Source of the DNA: Cryptomeria japonica
Lineage: Eukaryota; Streptophyta; Pinopsida; Cupressales; Cupressaceae
Reading direction: 5' to 3'
Length of the DNA: 64,000 nucleotides
NCBI RefSeq assembly: GCF_030272615.1
Contig: NC_081413.1
Coordinates: 561,350,445 to 561,414,444, forward strand
A model generated the notes under the pieces. The model searched no databases and had not been told where the DNA came from. It worked only from the letters and a program-made list of their open reading frames with translations. The translations under genes and the position numbers were made by a program. Position 1 is the stretch's first letter. Each line of letters begins with the position of its first letter. Positions 11,690 through 22,810 of the stretch are shown here, piece after piece.

Positions 11690-13322
11690 CTTTAGTTCAC
11701 CTCTTGAAGGGACAACACCCCTAATTCACCTCTCAAATAGGTAAAGGTAGCCTTCGGTAGAGGCTCGGTGAAGATGTCCGCTAACTGCTCCTTACTAGAA
11801 ACATGTTCCACTACAACTTCTTTGTTCTAAACCTTTTCCCTCAAAAAATGATACTTGAGCTCAAAGTGCTTGGTTCTAGCATGTAAAACCTGATTCTTGG
11901 AGATGTTAATTACACTTGTGTTGTCACAAAGTATACTTACCGATTTAGATACAAGAACTTTGAAGCCATTTAATACATGCTTCATCCAGATTGTCTGGGT
12001 GCAGTTCATAAATGCTACAAAAGACTCCGCTTCTGCTGTAGACTAAGAGATTCATCTCTTCTTCTTACTCATCTATGAGACTAGTCTACCACCAAGAAAT
12101 AATGTACCACCAGTTGTGCTCCTCCGATCGTCTACATTACTAGCCTAGTCAACATCTGTAAACACTTTCAGGTTGAAATCATTATTGTATGGATACCATA
12201 ATCCATAGTCAATAGTTCCCTTCAGATATTTCAGAATCCACTTGACTACTACCAAGTTGGATTGTCTTGGGCTTTTCTCAAACTATGCAGTAATGCTCAC
12301 TACATGTGTAATGTCTGGTCTACTATGTAATACATAGTGCAATTTACCAATCATTGATCGGTATTTTTTCTCATTTACCAGCACTGAGTCATCCTCTTTT
12401 GATAATTTACAACCGGTCACCATCGGTGTACCAACTGGTTTGTTGTCTTCCATGCCAAAGGTCTTCAATACCTCTTTGACATACTTGGAATGAGTGATAA
12501 AGATTCCATCTTTCATTTTCTGAATCTATAATCCAATGAACAACTTAATCTCCCCTATAAGTGACATCTCAAATTCCTTTTTCATCTCATCTACAAAATG
12601 ATGACTCATCTTGTCATCTACTCCAAAAATTATGTCATCAAAAAATACCTAATAGATTAGAATTTGATCTCCTTTTGATTTCAAGTAGATATTTCTATCT
12701 TCTCTTATTCTTTCAAATCCAATATTCACAAGATGAGAGTGCAAGCATTCATACCATTCTCCGGGTGCCTACTTTAGTCCATATAAGGCTTTATGTAGCC
12801 TACACACCATGTCACTATCTTCTGATAGGGAAAACTCATTTGATTGCTCTATATACACCTCCTCTTCTAGTAATCCATTCAGGAATGCAGATTTTACATC
12901 CATTTGGTATACTTTGAACCCCTTGAAGGCTGCATATGCAAGAAGCATACGAACTCCTTCCAATCTGGCTACTGGAGCAAGGTTTCTCCATAGTCTTCTC
13001 CTTCTTCTTGAGCATATCCTTTGTACACCAACTTGGCTTTGTTTCTAACCATTGAGCCATCTTCATTCAGCTTATTTCTAAAAGCCCATTTGGTGCCTAT
13101 GACATTTTTATGCTCAGGTCTAAGTACCAAAGACCATGTACCATTCTTTTCTATCTGGTCAAGTTCCTCTTCCATTGCCTTGATCCATTCTTCATATTTA
13201 TGTGCCTCTCTAAATATTTTAGGCTTAAATTTAGAGATCATACAAGAGTTTTCTCTGACCTTTCTTCTTGTAAGAATTCCTGCATCCTTGTCTCCTCTAA
13301 CCTACTTTGGATCATGATTTAG
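11690..13322 (-). pseudogene. Copia-1 reverse transcriptase and RNase H
   Basis: This is the copia polyprotein C-terminal half, which copied element RNA into DNA and removed the RNA strand. Reading right to left: the RT start with a WIKAMEEELDQIEKNGTW segment and IGTKWAFRNKL (12969-13241), the QMDVKSAFLNG motif carrying the first catalytic Asp and LHKALYGLK (12769-12963), a FFDDIIFG segment in place of YVDD (about 12620), KDGIFITHSKYVKEVLKTFG (12283-12516), then RNase H with CDNTSVINISKNQVLHARTK (11827-12009) and a LADIFTEPLP-like end near 11750. Stops between the pieces and the altered YVDD box make it inactive. The length and order are normal for the family. Confidence 0.88.
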
Positions 13323-13549
13323 TTTTACATAACTAGGAGTGATCTTAGTTGTTTCCTCTTTCTTTTCTTCTTCATCCTAATCTTCATCAGTATCAACATC
13401 TACCAATGTAGGAGCACTACTACTGGTGCTAGGCTATTTTGCAACGGGTTCCCAAGAAGGTTACTATCGGTTCATTCTTACTTTCTCAGTGTCAGTTTCC
13501 TCAAGTTTCTCAGAGGTTTCATCAACTCTAACATTGATGCTTTCAACAA
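13323..13549 (-). other. Copia-1 integrase-RT linker
   Basis: This is variable acidic linker sequence between integrase and RT, with several stops. It shows no conserved motif, as is common at this place in copia polyproteins. Confidence 0.4.
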
Positions 13550-14330
13550 TTCTCTAAGTCCTATTGTTGAAACATTTGAGAGCTTTACTCTTGGTGGGAT
13601 ACCCTAGGAATATTCCCTCATCACATTTAGCATCAAAATTTCTTTGATGTTCACTCCTCTTGATATAAAATTTTCTACCAAAAACTCTACAGTAGCTTAC
13701 CACCGGTGTCTTACCAATCCAATACTCATAAGGTGTTTTATCCTTACCCTTTTTGATGAGTACCTAGTTCATTATGTAGACTGCAGTGCTCACCGCTTCT
13801 CTCCAAAAGGTGTGAGCAACTTTTCCTTGGATCAACATAGTTCTAGCTGCTTCAACCATAGTTTGGTTGTTCCTCTCTACTATGCCATTCTAATGTGGAG
13901 TCCAAGGGGCAGACAATTGCCTCTTGATGCTATTCTCTTCATAGTATTTTTTGAATTCATAGGAAGTGAATTCTCCTCCTTGATCAATTCTAAGGCATTT
14001 GATTCTCTTACTGCTTTCTCTTTCTACCAGTGCTCTGGAGGCTTTGAACTTTCCAAAGGCTTTATAATTGTCCTTCAAGAATGTGACCCACATCATTCTT
14101 GAGAAATCATCAGTAAGAATCATAAAATACCTATCTCCCTACAAACTCCTACTTTTTGTAGGACCACACAAATCAGTATGCACAAGATCAAATAAATTGT
14201 CTGTAGTGAAAGCTTTATGTTTGAAGCTTGAGGAAGACATTTTCCCCAATTGACACCCTTTGCACAAAGGATTTTCTAGTTGGCTCAGCACAAGCAATCT
14301 TCTAACTTCCTTGATCTTATTGGCTTTCAC
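13550..14330 (-). pseudogene. Copia-1 integrase
   Basis: The integrase inserts the element DNA into the genome. At 14139-14330 the zinc-binding segment ends in LCKGCQLGKM. The catalytic core begins HTDLCGP with the first Asp, then TDDFSRMMWVTFLK and LRIDQGGEF with the second Asp (13890-14123). C-terminal landmarks TPYEYW and FLGYP follow at about 13560-13760. These are in copia order with the expected spacing. A few stops interrupt, for example at about 13770. Confidence 0.87.
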
Positions 14331-14372
14331 AATGTTGTCAAAATTTACATGGCAAAGTCTCCGATGCCATAT

Positions 14373-14795
14373 CTAGCTAACATCAAACTTAGCCATAAGA
14401 TATGTACTTATATTTGCATTTAGCTGAAATAGGTTACCTTTGGTTTGCATACCAATGGCCATCAGTTCACCATTATTTCCTTTGATTTTGCACACTCCAT
14501 TTTTGAATTCCAGAGTGAGTCCATTATCATTCAGCCAAGCAACACTCAAAAGGTTGTGTCTAAGACCTTCTACCCAATACACATTATCAACACTTCTTTT
14601 TCCATTCAGAGAGATGGACCCTCTGGCTTTTACCATACATGGTGCATCATTACCAAAATGAACCACACCACCATCATACTCTTCTAGAGATAAAAACTTA
14701 CTCCGGTCAGCAGTCATATGATGAGAACAACCACTGTAAATAATCCACTCATTGGAATTATCAAAGCGAGACAAGAGCCTTCTTGTCTGACACAT
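14373..14795 (-). pseudogene. Copia-1 protease and pre-integrase region
   Basis: The 140-residue open segment has NEWIIYSGCSHHMT, where copia proteases normally read DSG, so the catalytic Asp has become Tyr. The segment continues through NVYWVEGLRHNLLSV and VCKIKGNNGELMA, the usual protease to GAG-pre-integrase landmarks. The sister copy in Copia-3 lost the same Asp to Lys (near 23060). Confidence 0.85.
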
Positions 14796-15741
14796 CTTCC
14801 TTAACTGCTACAAACACAATGTCTTCACTTTCTTCATCTTCTAATTCCTCATCAGTGATACCTTCATCAATTGCTACAAAATAGTTTCTCTGGTTTCCTC
14901 CTTTGAACTTCTTGAAATATTCTGGTTTGTCCTTATTATCACCATTAGGATAGTTTACAGCAATGTGTCCTATCCTATTTACCACTTCCCTTAGGAATTC
15001 TCTTGGAAATAAAAGCTTCAAATTCCATCAAGATCTCCTCATCATCCATTTCTCTACTTTTTCTTGGTTCACCACTGGTACTAGCTTCTTTGCCGTTTCT
15101 AGATGGTGCAGTAGATGCTCTAAAGTCTGATTCAGTCTTCTGAATACTACCATATAATTATTTAGCTCATAAGCTATCAACTTAGCAATGATGGAGTCTA
15201 GGGATACCTTTGTCTTGTCTATAGACCTCAATTCCTGAATAGCAGCAACCCTTATTGCATAGATCGGTAATAAGGATCTCAAGACTTTGCTAACAATAGT
15301 GGAATCATCTATTTTTCCTCCTACATGCTTGATGTCTCCAACAACAATTTTGATTCTTATTCCATATTGTTGAATGGCCTCTCCTTCAACCATCTGCATG
15401 TCTTCAAACTTTCCCCTAAGGCTTTCTTCCTTAGCTTGTTTCGCATGCTCATCACTGCCATAGATATTCTCAAGAGCATCCCATACTTCTTTGGGATTGT
15501 TTTTATCCTAAACATCAATAAACTCAATGTCAAATAGACTACTGATTAGCTCTTCCATGACTTGCCCATTCTCTTGAATCTCTCTCTTTTGATCATTGGT
15601 GAGAGTACCGGTAGGGATAACGTAAGCATTCTCAACATAGCTCCAGTGTTGAGCACCCATGCTTTTGATGTATATCTTCATTTTGTCCTTCCATATTTTA
15701 AAGTTGTCTCTATTGAACTTTGGACCTTCCCTCTTCATCAT
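14761..15741 (-). pseudogene. Copia-1 Gag
   Basis: Gag packages element RNA. The start MMKREGPKFNRDNF at 15741 was chosen because the Copia-3 copy begins alike and the primer site lies 58 bases upstream. Landmarks: FKIWKDKMKIYIKSMGAQHW, LRSLLPIYAIRV and ELRSIDKT, as in plant copia Gag. The zinc knuckle survives only as NRIGHIAVNYPN; the flanking Cys are lost. Three open pieces (15508-15741, 15028-15399, 14761-15021) are separated by stops or frameshifts. Confidence 0.85.
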
Positions 15742-15798
15742 TAGAGTAGAATCTTTTCCTCAAGTGATTAAGCTTACAATAAAGAGCACCTCAATGAT

Positions 15799-15810
15799 GC
15801 TCTGATACCA
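15799..15810 (-). other. Copia-1 primer binding site (initiator tRNA-Met type)
   Basis: TGGTATCAGAGC on the minus strand, two bases from the LTR end, is the canonical plant copia primer site. Confidence 0.9.
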
Positions 15811-15812
15811 AT

Positions 15813-17327
15813 TGATGAATAAATGATGAATAGTTAGTACCAAACCAATACTGAGGGGGGGGGGGTGAATTAGTACAGGTAGAAACACTTTTCTTGAACT
15901 AGTTTGACTACAAACACTGCACTTTGACTGGCAAGCACTAACACCGATCTAAACTAGATTACTACCGGTAAAACACAGTAAGAATGTCAAAGACATAAAC
16001 CCATAAGACTTAGATTTCCATACAATCTAATACCTCATTTCCTCTTTACCCTTATACATAAACAAGTAATCTAACATCAAAAATATAATGACTGCTAGTT
16101 CAACATATTTTACCAGTTTGACATAGAACACTAAATCATCACATGAAATGCATCACACATGACACAATGATTTTTCATGTGGAAACCCAACTAGGAAAAA
16201 CCACGGTGGGGATGAATACCCACAAGCTGTTCTTGAACTCTTTTGAAGTCCACTCTGTTAGGAGCCTAGTCTGGTTAGAGAATTTTATAATAGGTTCTGC
16301 TAGGAACCGATCTTGCTAGGGATCACCCGGTTAAGGGATGGCTAAATACCCAGTTAAAGGTTAGAACCCTGTTAAAGGTTACCTCGCAAGAGGATTTGTA
16401 GAACTCATTAAGTTGAGTCATCCTGTTAAAGGATTTACACAAAAGGTTGTTAAAGCTACCTGGTTAAGGGATTTTCCAACTGCTGAAATGGTTAGAAGTC
16501 AACAGGTAATACATTGATGTGATAACAGCACTCAATGCCAAGGCAAGTCCACTTAAGAACCTCTTCTTCTGCAATCACACTCTGTTGGTATCAACACACT
16601 TCTTCGATTTGGTAAGAATTAAGTATCACTCACTAGGATACACACATACCATTTGCCAACAACTTCAAAATGAAAAACATCATCGACTTTATATGAAATA
16701 GATAGGTGTGTCGCATAAACCCTAAACCCTAAACATTTAGGTTTTACAATCTAGTTGGTTCAATCCTGACCATTAATCACACTACATCGAATACAACAGT
16801 CTTGAATAGATCTCAAGACATTCTCCAACATTCATTATTTTCCGCTTCAGGAAGCTAATAACCCATCACGCGTTCTACACCATTTACAGAGACTTCACAT
16901 AATCCCAAGGTAGATAGGATCAATCTCCATGCAAGATCTTTAAGTAAATCCTTCACGTGTACAAGGATGACGTGTCAACACTTATTTGGTCTTCATTACA
17001 ATGCTATCTTATCACAAGATGTCATCGGTTGAATCGCACAATCTTGGAATGCATCAACTGGAAACCCTGAAGCTGAGACTACCAACCGGTAGTCATGCCA
17101 AATGAAACCCCAATACAAAACTTCCATTTACTGGTTCTCATACCAACATGCCGGTTCACCTTGAACAAATAAACTGCTTCACTTCTTTATAAATACTGGT
17201 TTACATCATCATATTGGTTCTCTTGCCAATTTGCTTACTACACCATATCGGTTTATACTTCAACATTTTGACATCAATGACAACATACAATATCATCATG
17301 TCATCATGCTCTGCACATATGCCAAGA
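15813..17327 (-). mobile_element. Copia-1 5' LTR
   Basis: It pairs with 9951-11443. The inner edge is set by the primer site and the outer edge by resumption of Tat-B LTR sequence. Relative to the other LTR it has small indels and many transitions, so the insertion is old. Confidence 0.85.
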
Positions 17328-18182
17328 AAGGCTATCTTAGGAGGTAAGTTTTAGGGTGAGTTGAATGAATAAAACCTTTATCAAATGAATAAACTCTTTA
17401 TCCAATGGATAAACTCTTTATCCAATGGATAAACTCTTATGCAAGGGTTAGTGGGGATAACCATGGTCAAAGCAATGAATGCTTGAGGAGACATATGAGT
17501 TAAATGGGGGTTGAGTTAGAGGTAAAGTCTCTAACCATGTGGGAAGGTTGAGTTTAACCATTGATGGTTATGTAAGAGCCATAAGTGGTTGTGTAAGAAC
17601 CATTAATGGTTTGGAAGACTTTAGGGGTTAACTTGTTGAAGATATAAAGCCTTTAAGGCTTTCAAAGACTTTGAGGCTTTCAGAAGTGACTCCAAGTTGC
17701 TTAGGAATGTGACAATAATTAGGGGATGGGATTAGGCCAATTTAGAATGGATTAGAAGAATATAGAATGGGTTAGAAGAGTCTAGAAGGGGATTAGAAGA
17801 ACAAGTGGGTTTGGTGGGTAAGGGAAAATATGATTTTATTTAAAATAAAATTAATTATTTTAAACAAATAGGTGCAACTTGCATTTGTAGGAAAATGCAA
17901 GTGGGGTGGATAGTTTAGGGATTTAAATAAATATTTTATTTATTTATTTAAAAGAGGAAAGGGAGTTAAATAAAATAAATATGTTTTATTCATTTAATTG
18001 ATTTGGGATGTGGTTTTAATGAATTAATTTTAAATAAATTGGATAATCTATTTAGTTAATAGAAAAAGAGTTTAGAGATGAATTAATTAAATGTTAATTT
18101 AATTAACTGATGACTGGTGGTTAAATAATCAAATAAATAGTAAATATTCATTTAATTAAGTGGATAGATTTATTTGATTACA
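17328..18182 (-). mobile_element. Tat-B 3' LTR, right part
   Basis: This continues the LTR after Copia-1 and ends GATTACA, so the element-orientation start is TGTAATC. It adjoins the polypurine tract at 18183. Its last 350 bases are rich in AATTAATTAA words, as in the Tat-C LTR. Together with 9292-9950 the LTR is about 1.5 kb. Confidence 0.85.
17378..17432. repeat. Palindromic TTATCCAATGGATAA repeats in Tat-B LTR
   Basis: There are two perfect copies (17398-17412, 17418-17432) and one degraded copy (17378-17392), 20 bases apart. The motif lies about 230 LTR bases upstream of the minus-strand TATA box once Copia-1 is removed. Related copies occupy the same place in the other Tat LTRs. Confidence 0.8.
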
Positions 18183-18195
18183 TTTGCCCCTCTTT
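18183..18195 (-). other. Tat-B polypurine tract
   Basis: AAAGAGGGGCAAA on the minus strand directly abuts the LTR start. Tat-C has nearly the same tract at 31653-31666. It fixes the minus orientation. Confidence 0.85.
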
Positions 18196-18494
18196 GAGAT
18201 GGTGCACTTTATCACGTTGTTTCAAAGAAAGAAAGATAGGTGTGAAGAAATATACCCCATAAATGTTAATTTAGTGGGTGGTATGCTCCCTCGAGAGATG
18301 GGCCGAAATAATTATGAAAAATCAGGTGATCTCTCGAAATAGACAAATAAGCTGGGGGGAGGTAAAATAGAAGAAATTAGCAATAATGGTGAAAGAATGG
18401 GAGAAACCATGGGTAAAATGGAGAAATGAGAGGCATGTGAAGTTCACAGGGACCACAATGGTGAGCGGGATGAATTAGGCTTAGGATTGGAGGG
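18196..18494 (+). promoter_or_regulatory. Region upstream of the Tat-B antisense gene, with an inverted repeat
   Basis: TCGAGAGAT (18291-18299) and ATCTCTCGA (18329-18337) form a perfect inverted repeat. Tat-C has an analogous pair in the same interval. The region lies between the polypurine tract and the plus-strand TATA box and encodes nothing recognisable. Confidence 0.55.
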
Positions 18495-18503
18495 TATATA
18501 TAG
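18495..18503 (+). promoter_or_regulatory. TATA box of the Tat-B antisense PMD gene
   Basis: TATATATAG is followed by a G run, then CTCATTTG and TTTGGAGAT words, which also follow TATAAAAGG in Tat-C. It lies 104 bases before the first ATG. Conservation of TATA and leader in two elements supports a real plus-strand promoter. Confidence 0.65.
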
Positions 18504-18759
18504 GGGGGAAGGGTAAAAACAGGCTCATTTGCACTTATCTCCCTGTCTGTTTGGAGATTTGATAGTGAATTTTGGTGAAGGAGTGAGCAGCGGTCATCAT
18601 GCATGTGCTTATAGCAGATCACCGGCTAGAGCAGATCCATCCATTCTAGTGGCCAAACGACTACGGACCAGCGGTACGCAAATTTTGAATTTTCCTATTT
18701 ACGCATTTTTGTCATGTTTTTTCAAGTGTCAAAGTCTACACAAGACAATAGCACTAAAA

Positions 18760-19020
18760 CCATGTTTTAGTGCTTTTGTCGCCTAAAATAGCATTATTGT
18801 GCCACAGTGGTGTTATTGCATAGTAGTTTTAATGCGATTGTTAGTTTAGCGCAATTGAGTCATAGTATTAGTGCATTTGAGTAAATTTTGTAGCGTTGTT
18901 GTCACGTATTAGTGTTATGGTGTAGTTGTATTGCATCTTTGTTATTTTTAGCATTGTTGTGCATAATTTGTAGCACTATTGTCAGCAGAGTAGTGCGATT
19001 GTAGTAAAAAATGCTCTAGT
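18760..19020 (+). repeat. Degenerate word array (TAGYRY-TTGTC) in the antisense gene's intron
   Basis: Around ten copies such as TAGCACTATTGTC, TAGCGTTGTTGTC, TAGTGCTTTTGTC and TAGCGCAATTG lie irregularly spaced 15-40 bases apart, all on the plus strand. The same word recurs on the minus strand in the Tat-B leader at 62750-63060. Confidence 0.75.
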
Positions 19021-20429
19021 GTTTAGACAAAATATCTCTTGATGCCGTATTTGAATGATTGATTGGTTGTTTTGATGAATCATAGCAGCCCCATTGAGAC
19101 TAGGTCATTTGTGATAAATGCCTATTGGAGTCTAGGTTTACCATAATCGATTACCTGTTGAGACCCAAAGATACTTGATCAAAGTATTTGTTGATAGTCT
19201 AGGTTGAAACTTTAGAAAGTTTGTAGCAAAACAATTGATATGAGTGTTGATATGTGTAGGTGGATCTCCCCATTTTATAGATGCGAGAGAGGCATCCTAC
19301 CACACAGCGGTTGTGTGCACAGTTGACAGAGGTAGAGATAGATTGTATCTATGTGATGGGCTTGTATGACATCATGTACCTACCCATGATTCGGACGAAT
19401 CATAGTCTACTGATAGCCTTGGCAGAGTGATGGCACAGTGAGACATGCATGTTTCACTTAGCTATGGGAGAGATGACAGTGACTCTGGAGAATGTATGGC
19501 GGATTCTACACATCCCTATCAGGGGGGAGCTTGTTGCTTATGACCAGTATTTTGGGACAGCAGCTGTGTAGAGGATTTTTGTTGATGATGTGTATATTAA
19601 GGATGACTCTATAGCTTGGGAGGATATAGAAGCATTGTATGAGCCTCTACCATCAGTGTTATCAGGGATCATCAGGGGTTTTCTTTGCCCCAATCGACGG
19701 TCACATGGATTGGTTGTTGGGTGGGGTCAAGTGATAGAGAAGATAGTGACAGAGGGGACCCACTATGCATGGGGGCTATGTGTACTAGCACACCTATAAA
19801 AGGATTTACATGAGGTACTATACCAAGAGGGTAGATCACTACGGGTAGGGATGAAATTGCTATATATCTAAGCTTGGGAGCACCTGCCAATCACATAGCC
19901 GATCCATTTGAGGTTTAGGGAAATAGATCAGCCCTATGTATTTATGTATGGAGGATTGATGAACTAACCCCATTTGGGGAAGTTGGAGTTCTGGTAGTGG
20001 GCTTTAGATGATTTAGATACAATCATATGGAGGCCATACCTTGAGTGCTAGTCCTAGGAGGATGATGGAGAGGCACTACCATATGTATTTATCACACATT
20101 TTTTTATTGGGCATACATCCTACTTGGTAGAGCGACAAGTGCTAGGGAGAGTAATGAGGCAGTTTGGATGGAGGTAGGGTTTGTCGAGGGGTTCAGGGGA
20201 GTATGCATGGGTAGTATGAGAGAGGTTTTAGTGGGGACCAATGTTATCTTATGATTAGGACCTAATAGAGTTCCAGACCTTATAGGAGAGATCATGACAG
20301 ATGAGGCCTGAGATTATGGATGCAGGAGTGATAGAGGAGTACACATAGTATCGTATAGTGCATCTGATTCCACACATTTCAAATCCTATTGGGCCAATAC
20401 CATCTTTTGATGATGACATGAGATAGCGA

Positions 20430-20640
20430 TGGAGGAGGAGAGGAGGTAGGCATGGAGGAGTACGAGATGGTGGAGGAGATGGAGGAGGAGAGGGAGGAGG
20501 AGAGGGAGGAGGAGGAGTTGTGAGAGGTGGTGGAGGAGGTGGAGGAGGTGGAGTAGGAGGAGGTGGAGGTGGTGGGGGTGGGGAATTTGGGGGTGAGGTT
20601 GGATTTGGAGGTGTAGGTGGTGGAGGACGATTATAGAGGA
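20430..20640 (+). repeat. (GGA)n-rich stretch encoding the Gly/Glu-rich tail of the PMD protein
   Basis: GGA/GGT codons dominate, giving long Gly runs with Glu, Arg and Val. The opposite strand reads as a Pro-rich open frame, which is a shadow. Runs of GG and GGGG could form G-quadruplexes. The equivalent Tat-C region (34420-34640) is Gly/Arg-rich but less pure. Confidence 0.75.
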
Positions 20641-20892
20641 GAGGCAGAGAGGGGAAGCAATTATGAATATCATAGGGTCCTTTGATAAAGGGAGCCACTA
20701 GAGTAGGAGATAGAGATGTTAGTAGGGGAGAGGAGGCTATGGAGATGGGAGAGGGAGACACAGGTGGAGGAGAGGATCCTATAGATATGGGAGGGGGAAC
20801 CACATGTGGAGGAGAGGGAGATCTATAGGATTTTATGATTATACAGTTGCAGATGTGGTTAGAGGACAGTGAAGTAGAGATTGTAGCTAGAG

Positions 20893-22189
20893 ATGTCCAT
20901 CTTTTTGCATGACACCAGATTTAACATGGAAACCCAAATAGGGAAAAACCACTATGGGATTTTGGACCCACTAAGAAATATGCTCTTCTAGAGTATGCTC
21001 AGTTAAAAGAAAATCCTATTAAAGATTACAAACACATTGCTAGATGTGACCCAGTTAAGGGATTTCCCTCAGATCTGTTAGGATCTTCACTTTGTTAGAA
21101 GTGACCTTGTGAAAGGATTTCAAACACTCATTTAGAATGTTACCTTGCTAGAGGGTTTACAAATAAGACCGTTAGGTCCACTCGATTAATATATTTCTCT
21201 GTTATTCAGAATAAACAATAGTAGTAAATATATCTACAACTTCACATCTAAAATGCTAAAGCAGATTCTTATTTGCTCAAAAAAATCTATTCATAAGACT
21301 TATCTAGTCTTCTGTTGGGCTCCTTACTCTGTTATTCAAAACAGGTCTTCAAGATTCTGTGCTCGGTAATCACTATGTAGCATCCTTGTGCTTACACTTG
21401 CTCGCATGCATTGTTTATCAACAATTTCTTATTTATAAATAATTCTCACTACTTAATCTCCTTGATCATATTTCCAATGATCAATCTTAGCCATCAGATC
21501 TTCAATCTTGACTAGGTTCAATGCATCTTTCGATCTGAAAATGTTTTACCTTGCCTCGAGACTTGCATTCCTTTCTTGGAACTTGCACGAGGTTATTATG
21601 GTTCAATCTGTGGTGTAGATCTTCCTATCAATCTTTTATTGCCATAGATCCTTTAACAAACTTCATGTGCAGCATTCCAATCATTTATACATCTCCAGCT
21701 AGTCATTGTCCTTCATTAAATAATGCTTGTATTCATTCAATGTGCTCTGTCATAACTCGGTTGCAACTAAGTAAATACTAAACTTTACTTAGTAGACATT
21801 CTGCCTTCATTAACCGATATCAATAACCTTAGGGTTTACCGACTAGGTTCTTTGCTTGGTGACATAGGATAGTATTAACCTTACAATCAACAACATATGT
21901 AGGATATCAAAACAATCTAGACATCATGATCTCATCATTGTCTAACTTGGCAATAGTTACCCATTGAATAGCTTATTCCCCTTATTCATATTCTTTTTGT
22001 GTCACTTACCGACCACTTAATTCTCTTCAAATCAATCTCCTCAAGATATGGCAACGTCATACTGAATCAAAAAATCAATTTATTGACATCAATGACAAAA
22101 TAATGTTATAAAGATAGTTATCATCCTTCTTCATTTATATCAGATAGTCTTCAACAACCTTCTCAATATCCTTAATGAATATCAACAAT
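20893..22189 (-). mobile_element. Divergent copia LTR remnant
   Basis: From CATGACACCAGATTT the sequence follows the layout of the Copia-1 LTR: AACATGGAAACCCAAATAGG, GGGAAAAACCAC, repeated CCTGTTAAAG-like words, and later TTGACATCAATGACA. It differs enough from the LTR at 24148-25603 to be another subfamily. Left and right limits are approximate. It runs straight into integrase coding sequence with no polypurine tract. Confidence 0.6.
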
Positions 22190-22810
22190 CTATCTTTCTA
22201 CTGAAAATGCCAATAGTCCGGGGGGTAGATAGTTGCCTCTTGATGTCATTCTCTTCATAGTACTTATTGAATTCACTAGAAGTGAACTCACCTCCTTAGT
22301 TGGTTCTAAGGCATTTAATCCTCTTACCACTTCCTTTTCAACTAGTGCTCTGAAGGCTTTAAACTTTTCAAAAGCTTCAGACTTGTCTTTCAAGAATGTG
22401 ACCCACATCATTCTTGAGAAATCATCCATAAGAATCATAAAGTACCTATCTCCCTAAACACTCCTACTTTTCATAGGACCACACAAATTAGTATGCACAA
22501 GATCAAGTAAATTATCTGTTGTGAAAGATTTACCTTTGAAGGTTGAGGAAGACATTTTCCCCAATTGACATTCTCTGCACAAAGGATTCTTCGATTTGTT
22601 CAGCATAGGCAATCCTCTAACTGGCTTGATCTTAATGGCCTTCACAATATTATCAAAATTTATATGGCAGAGTCTCCTATACCATATCCAACTGTCATCA
22701 AACTTATCCATTAGACATTGATTGATATTTATATTTAACTGAAATAAGTTACATATGGTCTGCATACAGGTGGCCATCAGTTCACCACTCTTTCCTTTTA
22801 TTTTGCACAC
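22190..22810 (-). pseudogene. Copia-3 integrase N-terminal half
   Basis: The pre-integrase segment at 22454-22810 has WYRRLCHINFDNIVKA and LCRECQLGKM (zinc-binding), then HTNLCGP, where Asp is replaced by Asn. At 22190-22438 DDFSRMMWVTFLKD follows. The rest of integrase, all RT and RNase H are missing: the coding sequence meets a divergent LTR at about 22190. It is a deleted or recombined element. Confidence 0.8.

Larger units (their letters stand above)
9951..17327 (-). mobile_element. Copia-1: nearly complete Ty1/copia element
   Basis: It has LTRs at 9951-11443 and 15813-17327, an internal region of about 4.4 kb, a perfect tRNA-Met-type primer site at 15799-15810, and Gag-protease-integrase-RT-RNase H in copia order on the minus strand. 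It sits inside the Tat-B LTR: left flank AAGTT, right flank AAGGCT, against AAGGTT in the uninterrupted LTR, which gives an eroded 5-bp target duplication. The outer terminal bases at 17325-17327 are AGA instead of ACA. Numerous stops make it non-autonomous. Confidence 0.9.
18599..20892 (+). pseudogene. Antisense plant mobile domain (PMD) gene of Tat-B
   Basis: The model has exon 1 at 18599-18673 (25 codons, ending DYGPA), an intron with GT at 18674 and AG at 19258-19259, and exon 2 from 19260 in phase 0. Exon 2 reads RERHPTTQRL, then LYDIMYLPMIRTN, LLIALAE-stop-WHSET, FHLAMGEMTVTLENVWRIL and IPIRGELVAY, the conserved core of the PMD (aminotransferase-like) family. PSFDDD precedes a Gly-rich tail. 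Sense-strand stops number more than fifteen, so it is dead. The 3' end is cut by a copia block near 20892. The PMD family is known both in plant genes linked to transposon silencing and inside transposons; a role in this element is inference. Family call is firm, intron borders are good. Confidence 0.85.

Noticed and set aside
12561-14102. Long plus-strand frames across Copia-1
   Set aside because: Opposite-strand shadows of the copia RT and integrase.
20255-20803. Pro-rich 182-residue open frame on the minus strand
   Set aside because: It is the reverse strand of the (GGA)n-rich tail of the PMD gene; polyproline comes from TCC/CCC codons and has no independent support.
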